Shown here in pieces: positions 13,001-24,158 of a stretch of DNA of 64,000 nt (positions are counted from its first letter, which is position 1; each line of letters opens with the position of its first letter). Origin of the DNA: Castanea sativa (lineage: Eukaryota; Streptophyta; Magnoliopsida; Fagales; Fagaceae); the NCBI RefSeq assembly GCF_040712315.1, contig NC_134013.1, positions 4,809,001 through 4,873,000 of the forward strand, written 5' to 3'. The notes beneath the pieces are model-generated. The model was not told the origin of the DNA. It was given only the letters and a program-made list of their open reading frames with translations, and did no database searches. The position numbers were made by a program, and so were the translations under genes.

Positions 13001-14570
13001 TTTTGAAGTTATTTGAGTACAATTGAAGTCATTAGTGCTTTGAGCATCAACATTTGTCTTTATCATTTCAGGGGCATGGTTGAGCTACAAGAATAAGTGG
13101 AAAAGAGGTTAAACAGATGAGCTTTGGAAATATTAGCTTGTAACAGCTTTTGGTTCCTTTGTCATTATCATATATAGGCATAGAGCTGAAAGCATCCATT
13201 TTAGACCAAGAGTGTCTCTTAAAGGAATACATAGATCTTCTTCCATGAATTCTCTCTATTCACCTACTTCTTTCCTCCTTCCATCACATAGACGGCAGTT
13301 CACACCATGTCTTCAAGTACAACCACAAAATTTATATGTTCACCGCCTCTTGCCACTTTCTCTCTCCTCTGCACTAAAATCAAACTGTCCTTTACGTGCT
13401 CATAAATCATCCATTGGTGCTACAATTCCCCCAAATGAGGGAGCAATATCTGTAATTAACTTCGAAGACTTTGTTGAAAAAGATTGGTCATTTCTTGATT
13501 CAGATAATTTGATATCTAGAGAGGAGCTTAACAAAAATATTGATCGCATTATTTTTGCAGGGGAGATTGAAGAAACTTCTAAAGTGTTGGTTTCAATTGG
13601 TTCCGAAGGATTTTTAGATCAGTTGGTTGATTCGTCAAAATGCCAACTCTTGCTTGTCGTCCACGATTCACTTTTTCTGTTAGCTGGCATCAAAGAAAAA
13701 TATGACAAGGTTAAATGTTGGCAAGGAGAACTTATACATGTGCCAGAGAAGTGGAGGCCACTAGATGTTGTGTTCCTCTATTTTCTTCCTGCTTTGTCCT
13801 TTAATCTTGACCAGGTTTTTGGAGCTCTTGCAAAACTTTGTTTGCCAGGTAACCTTTTATTAGATAGTGTTGTGGGTGTCATTAATGTTAAATTAATAGT
13901 TTCATTTTAAAGTAGCATTGGACTCTTTCTATTTGTGGGTAAAGGATTTCGCCCAAGACATCTAAATATATTCATTGATAGGAAAAATAATTAATGTGGA
14001 CAAATATTGGATTTTTTCTTTTCATCTGATTACCTGACTCAGTTCAACCTAGTGAAGTTTTATTAATTTGGTATGTTAAAAAGGTTTAACCTTGAAATTA
14101 TAACTGGTTAATAATACAATTTGTTAACTTTTTTTTTGAGAAACACACACACACACACATATATATATAGGTTACTTCAGATTGCGCTACTCTAGTGGAA
14201 ACATCTTTTATAGTACAGATGATGAGATGGTGTGATTGAAACTGTATCAAATCATAATGTTGTGTCTGTCAAAAAAGGGGGTGTTTTGTGGGGTGGGGGT
14301 GGATCCTTAGATTGTGCTCTTGCTTCCTATTATGTTACTACTTGCAATTCTGAGCTTTTTCTGATGCTTCTACAGGGGCAAGGGTGGTTATTAGCCATCC
14401 CCAAGGAAGGGACGTCTTAAAGCAGCAGCAGCAACAAAATCCTGATGTCATAATTTCTGATTTGCCCGAGAAGATGACATTACAGAAGGTGGCAGTTGAT
14501 CATTCTTTTGATGTGGCTGAATTTGTAGATGAACCTGGTTTTTATCTTGCCGTTTTGAAGTTCTCTGATG
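10083..14570 (+). repeat. Left arm of a 9.4 kb inverted duplication
   Basis: These 4488 bases match the reverse complement of 15007-19490 almost throughout, with scattered single-base changes and length differences in homopolymers and microsatellites. The shared outer edge begins gacgacaagacaaggcgagg. The inner edge is ttctctgatg, just before the gene's natural stop. The arm carries a leader exon, a leader intron of about 2.8 kb, and both coding exons of copy 2. Confidence 0.95.
13070..13244 (+). promoter_or_regulatory. Untranslated leader segment of copy 2
   Basis: A tttatcatttcag acceptor precedes a stretch with stops in all frames, which leads directly to the ATG at 13245. The same stretch precedes copies 1 and 3. 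I infer a 5' untranslated exon joined to an upstream leader exon that ends with CCTGAAG|gttagc near 10223. Confidence 0.4.
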
Positions 14571-14602
14571 TAAGATGTGGAATTTTTACCATAATTTTCT
14601 AG
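13245..14602 (+). CDS. Plastid-targeted protein of unknown function, copy 2 (altered C-terminus)
   Basis: Two exons, 13245-13848 and 14376-14602, with GT-AG borders, give 276 aa. An upstream GTG in the same frame (13212) is not a credible plant start. The ATG at 13245 opens a Ser/Leu/Arg-rich N-terminus typical of a chloroplast transit peptide. Conserved-looking blocks follow: INFEDFVEKDWSFLDSDN, the VVHDSLFLLAGIKEKYDKVK block, a WQGELI(H/Y)VPEKW block, DVVFLYFLPAL, and across the splice ARVVISHPQGR. The spacing suggests a Rossmann-like, methyltransferase-type fold, but I do not know the function. The duplication breaks four codons before the normal stop, so the last three residues are replaced by ten new ones. 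The reading frame is otherwise intact. A non-coding leader exon probably ends near 10223 and another begins about 13070. Confidence 0.65.
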
Positions 14603-15006
14603 AGCTTTGACACGGTTTTAGAAATATTCTCATCAGTGAATATAATGCAAGTCGTAGAATCAAATGACCGAAACTCGGTTACAAATGCCTTCCTCGCCAA
14701 AGGCCACAAGCTGAATGATACATGAATGGAGTTTACCACAAAGCTTCTAGTATAGAAGTTGGTACATGAGCAGAAACTAAGCTAGCAGGTTGATACAATT
14801 GTTTATATAAAACAGAAGACAATGTATGTTGAAAACCCAAGACAGATTGGGAGGAGAAAGCAAGCAAAGAGATTTAGCCAAACAGCTCAACTTCTTCTCA
14901 GCTCTTACAGTTGCACAAATTGTCACATTAAAGCTCTTTCTTAACACATCAAATGAAGTTTAGTTTAGGTAAAAAAAAAAAAAAAAAATCTGCTCTTAAT
15001 TTCTTG
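14571..15006. other. Unique spacer of the palindrome; 3' region of copy 3
   Basis: These 436 bases separate the inverted arms and occur once. The last 11 bases (14996-15006, minus strand) encode the natural C-terminus and stop of copy 3, so most of the rest is its 3' untranslated region and downstream flank. On the plus strand it supplies only the foreign end of copy 2. If the arms pair in RNA, this is the loop. Confidence 0.8.
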
Positions 15007-16320
15007 CATCAGAGAACTTCAAAACAGCAAGATAAAAACCAGGTTCATCTACAAATTCAGCCACATCAAAAGAATGATCAGCTGCCACCTTCTGTAATGT
15101 CATCTTCTTGGGCAAATCAGAAATTATGACATCAGGATTTTGTTGCTGCTGCTGCTTTAAGACGTCCCTTCCTTGGGGATGGCTAATAACCACCCTTGCC
15201 CCTGTAGAAGCATCAGAAAAAGCTCAGAATTGCAAGTAGTAACATAATAGGAAGCAAGAGCACAATCTAAGGATCCATCCCCACCCCACAAAACACCCCC
15301 TTTTTTGACAGACAACATTATGATTTGATACAGTTTCAATCACACCATCTCATCATCTGTACTATAAAAGATGTTTCCACTAGAGTAGCGCAATCTGAAG
15401 TAACCTATATATATGTGTGTGTGTGTGTTTCTCAAAAAAAAAGTTAACAAATTGTATTATTAACCAGTTATAAGGTTAAACCTTTTTAACATACCAAATT
15501 AATAAAACTTCACTAGGTTGAACTGAGTCAGGTAATCAGATGAAAAGAAAAAATCCAATATTTGTCCACATTAATTATTTTTCCTATCAATGAATATATT
15601 TAGATGTCTTGGGCGAAATCCTTTACCCACAAATAGAAAGAGTCCAATGCTACTTTAAAATGAAACTATTAATTTAACATTAATGACACCCACAACACTA
15701 TCTAATAAAAGGTTACCTCGCAAACAAAGTTTTGCAAGAGCTCCAAAAACCTGGTCAAGATTAAAGGACAAAGCAGGAAGAAAATAAAGGAACACAACAT
15801 CTAGTGGCCTCCACTTCTCTGGCACATATATAAGTTCTCCTTGCCAACATTTAACCTTGTCATATTTTTCTTTGATGCCAGCTAACAGAAAAAGTGAATC
15901 GTGGACGACAAGCAAGAGTTGGCATTTTGACGAATCAACCAACTGATCTAAAAATCCTTCGGAACCAATTGAAACCAACACTTTAGAAGTTTCTTCAATC
16001 TCCCCTGCAGAAATAATGCGATCAATATTTTTGTTAAGCTCCTCTCCAGATATCAAATTATCTGAATCAAGAAATGACCAATCTTTTTCAACAAAGTCTT
16101 CGAAGTTAATTACAGATACTGCTCCCTCATTTGGGGGAATTGTAGCACCAATGGATGACTTATGAGCACGTAAAGGACAGTTTGATTTTAGTGCAGAGGA
16201 GAGAGAAAGTGGCAAGAGGCGGTGAACATATAAATTTTGTGGTTGTACTTGAAGACATGGTGTGAACTGCCGTCTATGTGATGGAAGGAGGAAAGAAGTA
16301 GGTGAATAGAGAGAATTCAT
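14996..16320 (-). CDS. Plastid-targeted protein of unknown function, copy 3 (complete)
   Basis: The coding exons on the minus strand are 16320-15717 and 15201-14996, with a 515 bp intron, and give 269 aa. The start ATG is at 16320, matching copy 2. Length, domain order and splice sites agree with copy 2, but this copy keeps the natural ending (FYLAVLKFSDARN then stop) and 3' flank. It is therefore the likely parental gene. The N-terminal 55 or so residues look like a plastid transit peptide. The C-terminal exon has a short polyglutamine run after RDVLK. Relative to copies 1 and 2 it has Arg instead of Pro at the last codon of exon 1. Function is unknown to me. A SAM-methyltransferase-like fold is only a guess from the Gly/Asp-rich blocks. 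Confidence 0.75.
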
Positions 16321-19300
16321 GGAAGAAGATCTATGTATTCCTTTAAGAGACACTCTTGGTCTAAAATGGATGCTTTCAGCTCTATGCCTATATATGATAA
16401 TGACAAAGGAACCAAAAGCTGTTACAAGCTAATATTTCCAAAGCTCATCTGTTTAACCTCTTTTCCACTTATTCTTGTAGCTCAACCATGCCCCTGAAAT
16501 GATAAAGACAAATGTTGATGCTCAAAGCACTAATGACTTCAATTGTACTCAAATAACTTCAAAAATTCAGACCACTAAATGGTAGTTCACTGGTTATATA
16601 TCTTCCCAAAGTAAAAGACGATTTTAACTAAATTTAATTACACACTCAACAAAGGCCAATCGCAATTATTAGTCATTGGAAAATTTAACCTATAACCATC
16701 CATCTACAAATTACACAAACACAATATCGCAAAAAAAAAAAAAAAAAAAGAAGAAGAAGTTAAATTGCATACTTGGTCCTCAACCTTTGAATTATGTTTC
16801 AAAACTTTCCTTATACTCTAAAATGTTTTAAAATTTTTCCTTCTTGTCAATTAAAGGATCCAAAATGATGGCTTAGCAAAAACAATTCATGAAATGAGGT
16901 CACTTTGTTATGGCGTGAATCTTGTTTGTCATGTCAACAATTTTATTCATCACATGACAATAAGAACTTTTTGGAAACAATTTGGAAAGCATAGGACTAA
17001 AAATGAAACATTTTAAAATATACCGATGATTTTGAAATAAAACTTAAAGGTTGAATCTTCGTAAATGATAATAATAATCAAAGGTTGAGGATGGAATATG
17101 CAATTAATCAAAGAAACAAGAAGTAAAGAAGTGGGTGATTGTCACACTAAGATTGACTAAGTGGATGGACTCCAACAATCAACCAAACCCCATTACAAAT
17201 AAGTTGTTAAAGACAAATCTAACACATCATCATACCCCATTATGACGCTTTCTATATGTATTAATAGTACTAGTTTCAAAATGAATATGTTTCATTTTCT
17301 ATTCATAATATGGCTCGAAGCATATTATGATTTTCTTTTTCTTTTTCTTTTTAATCAAGAATAGTGCAGAAAGTTATAATATCAAGAGAATACGAATTGA
17401 CTAAAAAAGGATGAAACTTTTAGCAAATTTAAGTTAACAAAGAACATTTGTGTATATAAATCTTTCCATTTAAGAAAAATAAAAAATAAAATGTCAATTA
17501 GAAAAACAAAGTAATTAACCCAACAAAGCAAGTTGTTGAAAATTGTTTTTGTTGAAAGTAAGTAATTAACCTACTGAAAGAAATAAGTTTTTGTGGACAT
17601 TTTTCCTTCAAAATAATTTTCATAAACTTAGAAGAGTAGGTCTTTATTCGCTTGCACATTTCTTGTAGGAACACTTTGTGGCATGTCTGTCATTGTGCTA
17701 TCCACCCTCAAGTATTATATATAGCACATTTCATCTATGGTCAATTGTTTTGTCAATGTGCCAGCCAACATTAACGCCTATATATAATGAAACTAATAGT
17801 AACCATCTGAAAAAAAACAAATCAGCAGTGTATGGTGTTTTCTTAGCACAGAGATAGCCAACAAATTAATTCATTTGAGATTCTAATTCAAAGTCTCACT
17901 TTAGCCACTGCATTCCGTCAACGATCAATAGAATCTTTTTAAATAAAAATCATGCCCAACAGCTACATAAAGATGGCCAAATCCCAATAACACTACCATA
18001 AATAACCTGTAATTATATATAAAAATTACATTCCCTTTTTTTGACTGACCACACAAAACTCATTACTAAAAATAATAATAATAATAATGCAATGATACAA
18101 AAAGAGAGGGGGGATGAAACATAAATTTGACATAGACCCCAGAAAGTAATATCGAAAACTGAAAGCATGCTCAGAAACTTAAACTTCAAAGAGTCTCTCA
18201 AGTATATAGAGCCCCTAAAACAATTGGGGTATAAAACCATTATTGAGAGGGGAATATATTCTTAGATCCTTTCATAAATTAAAATAATAAACGAAATAAG
18301 CCTTTCACAGTCATCTTTATTATATTTATGCCGAAACTAAACATGAAAATCACAATAACAAACTACAAAATTTTTACTAAAATTATAAACTTTGACACTT
18401 TCAATGATGATAACTATTGAACAAGTACAAGAAAAATTAAATTTGAAATCATAATGGAGATTAAATTATGAGCTTACTATTTCGATCAAATTTAACAGAA
18501 GATTGGAATAATTTTTTTTTTTAAAGTACCTCTCAAAATATGATTTTTAATAAAATTTAGCACCAACTTAACAATAAATTAAGGGTAATTAACAAATAAA
18601 ATTTAAATAGTAAAGTCATTTTGGAAACATCATACAGCCAAGTTTCAACCAATATAATCAAATCCAACACACCAATACATATTAAAAAAATTCATATAAG
18701 GTTAGCACAAAATGTTGCTTAGATAAGCATATCAAAGCACTCTGCAAAGTAGAAGTTTTGGCAAAGATGTGAAAAAGAATGGCTCACTAAATGGGTTGAT
18801 AAAGTCACCTACTTAGTATTATTAGGTTGCAGCCAATTTGATCAACAGAACATTGCAGAATAAAGCTGAAAGAAGCAATAAAATCTTAAATTTTGGGCTA
18901 TTTAAGTTAAATTTAATATTTTGAAAATATTTACAAAAAAAAAAAAAAAAAAGTCACTGAAACTCTGGTCTTAGATTTTTCATCATCTGAACAAAAAAAT
19001 TTTAAGTTTAGAGTATAAGTAAAAGATCAATTATACAAGAAATGAATAGAAAATTTAAAATCCATTGCTTGGGTATTAGGTACTGAATTTCATCTCGTGT
19101 GAAACTGAAACCCACACCACCAAAAACCCCAGCTCTGAACCGAACCCTACAATTTTACCTCTCACTCGTGTGAAATTTAGCAATGAATATTTCATCAAAT
19201 TCAAACCTAAGAATGAACATGAACCTAGCTAGTAATGAACATGAACATGAACCCAGTGAGTGAAACTACATTAAACAAGAGAAGAGATGGGTCACTCATA

Positions 19301-19490
19301 GCCATGGCAACCAATAACATCATCGAGGGAAGCAATCCAAAAGAGAGCTAACCTTCAGGCTTCGGCAAAGCTCATGCACAAGCTCGAGCTCAGTTGAGAC
19401 TCTTTCACAGCAAAGCCAAAGATAGACTACTGAGAGTGATAGAGATAAAGATGATGAAGAGTTAGAAAAACCTCGCCTTGTCTTGTCGTC
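15007..19490 (-). repeat. Right arm of the 9.4 kb inverted duplication
   Basis: Reverse-complement partner of 10083-14570. Small indels occur at homopolymers, such as the A-run near 18940 and the microsatellite near 15420. Reading the minus strand, the arm contains the leader exon ending CCTGAAG|gttagc (near 19350), the leader intron, and copy 3. Its outer edge lies about 25 bp from the inverted-repeat element at about 19510. Confidence 0.95.
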
Positions 19491-19509
19491 GAGAAAGTAT
19501 ATAGTGTTT

Positions 19510-20355
19510 CGAGAAAGAGAATTACTTCTGTCCGGAGCTGACAGAAAATGGCTTGTTTACGCCACCAATCAGGAGCTGCCATGTTAGACATTTAATAAGG
19601 AAGTACTACACTCTATAACACAGGATTATAACCCAAACCCATCTAAAACGTTCTTCTCAAAACCATGTAAAACGCAAGTTTGGAATTGAAGAGAGATGAC
19701 ACCAGTACAAATTTCACTTGCAATGTGGTTTTTTAAGATCTTCCCGAACCCCACTGCTCACCTTTCCACTATTCAATTAATTGATAATATCATTACCAAT
19801 GTTTCTCTTGTTAAAGTAACTCCAAACCCAGACTCACACAACAAATCTACGGACACATCCAAGATTTCTGTAAAAAACTTTGGGAAAATAAAAACCCATG
19901 AAAATGCCAAAAAAAAAAATCCATATAAATCAACAAAACCCACACCAATATGAACAGATTGATATCCAAAAAATAACCCAAACCCATCAAAACTTCGAAA
20001 CCTAACAAATTTTGGGGAAATAACTAATCAAACAATAAATAGAAATCAGCTCAAACCTTGAGGTTGGGTGGGTCGGCGCCGGTTCAGAACGACGCCGCGG
20101 CGGCTCCAGCGGCGAGGTGGAGCTCTGGTGGTCAGAGAAGAGGAGAAGATGGCTTGGTTCGGCGTTGGTAAGTTATTCTCCAGGTCTGCTTCTGAATACG
20201 TTTTTGATAATTTTAGATGGGTTTGGGTTATAATCTTGTGTTATCAAGTGTACTGCTTCCTCGTTAAATTTCTGACGTGGCAGCTCTTGATTGGTGGCAT
20301 AAACAAGCCATTTTCTACCAGCTCCGGACAGAAGGTTTTCTCTTCTAACAAATGT
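19510..20355. mobile_element. Element with about 135 bp terminal inverted repeats
   Basis: The left end (about 19514-19648) is repeated in inverted form at about 20211-20352. Shared text includes cttctgtccggagctg, gaaaatggcttgttta, gccaccaatca and ttataacccaaacccatct. Between the arms are about 560 bp, including a GC-rich stretch (20070-20160). Long inverted ends suggest a Mutator-like or foldback element. I could not establish a clean target-site duplication, so the limits are approximate. It sits just outside the right arm of the palindrome, where it may separate copy 3 from its original promoter. Confidence 0.55.
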
Positions 20356-20369
20356 GATGCAGATATGGA

Positions 20370-20620
20370 AGTACTGGTATGTAACTTTATTATTTAATGT
20401 GACTTATTTAGTGTGACTATATAAAGAATTGAAATTATTATAAAAATAAAAAAGTTATCAACAAATGTGATGTAGTTTTCACCGTATGTGACATTGTTAC
20501 TATACAATGTAACTATATAGAGAATATAAACAAAAAAAATATTACGCCACTTATAAGCATAATGCAACTACAATATGTGAGATTGTTACTATCTAATGTA
20601 ATATTACCGTGTCTGTGAAT
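20370..20620 (+). repeat. Degenerate minisatellite upstream of alpha-amylase copy A
   Basis: Irregular repeats of phrases such as caaatgtgatgtag, gtgacattgttactat, caatgtaactatata and agaatataaa, with a period of roughly 80-90 bp. Related repeats lie upstream of amylase copy B (26975-27060 and 29330-29700), so the array was present before the amylase duplication. Confidence 0.6.
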
Positions 20621-20781
20621 ATTCCTTACTATATGGAATTTCATTTCTACTTTGGTACTAGCATCTTTTAATTCCTTAACGATATTTTAAAAAGAAAAGA
20701 ATAGTCTCCTTAACGAACAGACTTTAAACGTGTAGTTTCAGCACCTAGTGAAATTCCAAACCAAAGTCAAAAAGTGATGCC

Positions 20782-20788
20782 TATATAA
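20782..20788 (+). promoter_or_regulatory. TATA box of alpha-amylase copy A
   Basis: TATATAA lies 40 bp before the first ATG. It falls within a block (cagcacctagtgaaattcc ... gtgatgcctatataa) that is conserved upstream of copy B at the same distance. The untranslated leader would be very short. Confidence 0.6.
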
Positions 20789-20827
20789 TCATTAATAAGA
20801 GAGAAGCATACACCATCTTCAGCACCA

Positions 20828-23574
20828 ATGAAGCTCATGAATCTTTTTAACTTTACTCAGCTTCCTCAGCCTGTGTGTTTCTCTATTACCCTCCTTTGCA
20901 GTCTCAGCAATTCTATTTCAGGTAACTGCATGCACCCACTTACTATATATATATATATATATCTTTTCTATGTACACATGTATTGGATATATATGCATCT
21001 TTCTAGAGCTATGGTACAGTACTTGGTACATGTGTTGCTGTGGCATGTAAATTAATTAATTATGAAATGACAGGGTTTCAATTGGGCTTCAAGTAATAAA
21101 GGAGGATGGTACAACTCACTGAAGAATTCTATTCCTGACCTCGCTAATGCTGGAATCACTCATGTCTGGCTTCCTCCTCCTTCTCAATCTGCTGCTTCCG
21201 GACCCCAAGGTAATTCTTCTGCAATTTCATTTCCTTAAACTGGGACATAATTTGGTCCCACTTGTTTATTAAGGTTAAATTCAATCACATGTTGTAACAA
21301 GTGATGCCATATATAATGGTACTAAAGTTTTGGTTATCTTTTTTTTCTAGCGCAGGTCTTCCAACTTAGGCTTGGCCTGGTTAATTATTTGTTCATAACT
21401 GCAATGAAGTCCTATTAATTCCATATAATGATATATATTCCAAGTACATGTTGCTGGGTTGGCCTACATGAAGGGTTGCCTATCTGCTTTGTGTTGGCCT
21501 TGTTTGGACCAAGCCCATAAGGACTTGTTTATTTATATTTGGCCTAAGTTCTTAAGGCTTTTATAAACTAAGTCCGTTGGATTTTTTCTAACTAAGCGGA
21601 CACTCAATGGTGAGAAATAAGGTTTTGAGTGTGAGCTTTTCTTGCTCAGGTCATTGAAACAAGTGTCTTATAGGTGTTGAGGGTTTCTTTCAACGAGTTG
21701 ATTGGAAGATTCCATTGTGGTTGAATTGGGTTTTGTAAAATTTCTTAGGTAATCTTGTATTTCTCCAACATTGTTGTGTAAGCTCAAGTTGTATAATAGA
21801 ACTTGAATAGTAGACCATTGTAACTTTTTGACTATAGTGGATTGTTCAAAACTTAACCCGTGGATGTAGGCTGAATGCCAAACCATGTAAATCTCGTGTA
21901 CATTGTGCATGCCTTGCCTTCTAATGATTGATGATTTGTCTATTAGATCCCATTTTGCATATCTTGCTAGCTTAACTTTGGCATTTGTTGTGGCTAAGTG
22001 AATTCACACTTGGTTGACAATATTGGTTGAAATTTTGTTCTCAAGTGGGTAGTCTTTCCCTACACTTTGTGCGTCTATCACATTCCTGGGGAATGCATGA
22101 TTGTCTAATTAAGTTTTAAAAAAGGAACAACCTGAGTATGGATGATGTTTGAGATATGGAAAATGGTCATTTTTATCATCTATATGTTCCCATCTTTTGG
22201 TCTCAATTAAGAGAACAGATAAGAGACGCTCAATCTAAATGTATGTTGTTTCCTTTCTTAATTTATTCTAGGATATCTGCCTGGAAGGCTATATGATCTC
22301 GATGCCTCAAAATATGGATCTAAGGATGAATTGAAGTCACTGATTGCGGCTCTCCATGAGAAAGGAATTAAAGCCGTTGCTGACATAGTGATAAACCACA
22401 GAAGTGCTGAGAAGCAAGATGGGAGAGGAATATGGTGCATCTTTGAAGGTGGAACTCCAGATGGACGTCTTGATTGGGGACCACATTTCATTTGCAAGAA
22501 TGACACAGCCTATTCTGATGGCACAGGGAATCTTGACTCTGGAGGGGACTTTAGTGATGCACCTGACATTGATCATCTTAATCCACAGGTACAAAAAGAG
22601 TTGTCAGAGTGGATGAATTGGTTGAAGACTGAAATTGGATTCGATGGATGGCGTTTTGATTTTGTGCTAGGATATGCCGCCAGTATAACAAAGATTTATA
22701 TGGAACAAACTAAACCAGAATTTGCAGTTGGAGAGAATTGGGCTCCCTTTTCCAATGGGAATGATAACAAGCCTAATCCCAACCAGGATGCACACCGTGG
22801 TGCGATAGCTGATTGGATTCAGGCTGCTGGTGGGGCTGTCACTGCCTTTGATTTCACAACCAAAGGGATTCTTCAAGCAGCTGTGGAAGGAGAGTTATGG
22901 AGGTTAAAGGACTCTAATGGGAAGCCACCAGGGCTGATTGGAATAAAGCCAGAAAATTCTGTGACTTTTATTGATAACCATGATACCTGGTCTCAAAAGA
23001 CTTGGCCATTCCCCTCTGATAAAGTCATGCTGGGATATGTTTACATTCTCACCCATCCTGGGACCCCAACCATAGTAATTTCTATCCTCTCATTTTTTTT
23101 TTTTCTGTTAATGTTTATACACCTTTTCATTACATTTGATAAAAAAGAATAAATGTGACTAACTTGATTTTGTCTGTTGACCTCAGAGTTTTGGGATTAA
23201 GGACTAGATGTTGGTGTTGTTTGTATATACTTTTTCATTCTAAAGATGGCTAATAATCCATCATGGTATTATAACTGCTTTGTTGACTAAAAGAGATTTT
23301 TTTTTTTTTTTATGTTGTCTAGTTCTATGATCACTTCTTTGAATGGGGTCTAAAGGATGAATTAAGCAAATGGATTGCGATTAGATCAAGGAATGGGATC
23401 AACAGCAAAAGCACTGTGAATATTTTAGCGTCTGAAGCCGATTTATATATGGCTAGGATTGATGACAAGCTCATTATGAAGATTGGGCCAAAGCTGGATC
23501 TTGGAAACCTTGTTCCCCCAAATTTCCAGGTTGTTGCCTCTGGCCAAGACTACGCTGCGTGGGAGAAAAAGTGA
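20828..23574 (+). pseudogene. Secreted alpha-amylase (AMY1 type), copy A, frameshifted in the signal peptide
   Basis: GH13 alpha-amylase, an endohydrolase of alpha-1,4-glucan bonds in starch. Exons are 20828-20921, 21074-21209, 22272-23074 and 23323-23574, all with GT-AG borders. Exons 2-4 are open and include DIVINH, GWRFDF (nucleophile Asp), FAVGE (acid/base Glu) and FIDNHD (third catalytic Asp). Exon 1 does not join them in frame. From the ATG at 20828 the frame ends seven codons into exon 2. Removing one T from the run at 20844-20848 would restore a hydrophobic signal peptide like that of copy B. No other suitable Met precedes the catalytic domain. The residue between FDFV and GY is Leu where relatives have Lys or Arg, and the segment after NHDT is shortened and altered. 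It is either a young pseudogene or a homopolymer sequencing error. Confidence 0.75.
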
Positions 23575-24158
23575 AGACTAGAAACGACTTTTTACAAAAT
23601 AAATGTCAGAATGGTTCATGAAGCCTTTTATTGTTAGTTTGTTACTAATAAATTTGTCTCTATGATAAATGAATAAAATTTTACAGAAGCTTATTATAGA
23701 TCAATGTTCTACTGTCCACCTTTTCTGCACAATTTCACAGCCTTTTCACTTTATTATTTATGCAAAAATAACAATAAAGTTGGTAGTATGAACATGGGGA
23801 AAAATTTTGTTTGCTGAAATATTTTTCAAGCAGTCTCTATTCATGGTGGAGAAGATAAAAAGAAAATAAGTAGGTCGGATATGAAGTTGATTATCTCAAG
23901 CCACGGATACTCAAAAGAAATTGAACAAAAATCTGTTGTAGTAGTCCAGTCTTGGTATGAATGGCTTAGGAGTTAGAATATCCCCAACTCAAAGAACTGC
24001 CATAACATTACACGAGCCATCGATAATACTCTTTATGTTTCAATCTTCATTTCACTGTCTTGATTACTTGAGAGTTGAGACACTTTTGAAACCGGGACCT
24101 ATTGGGTGAGAAGGCACATGCCATCGCACTAAAAATCCATATCTATATTTATATAATA
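23575..24158. other. 3' flank of amylase copy A, shared with copy B
   Basis: Contains AATAAA-type signals near 23600 and 23670. It matches the DNA after copy B (33003-33545) to about 24075, for example the phrase tagtccagtcttggt. It therefore belongs to the tandem duplication unit. No gene is seen. Confidence 0.6.

Noticed and set aside
18013..18240. 75-codon open frame on the minus strand, also present in the other copies
   Set aside because: It lies in the leader intron of the triplicated gene. Its conservation is explained by the segmental duplication.
20068..20397. 109-codon open frame with a GC-rich start
   Set aside because: It crosses from the core into the right inverted repeat of the element at 19510-20355 and has no recognisable domain. 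I left it as element content.
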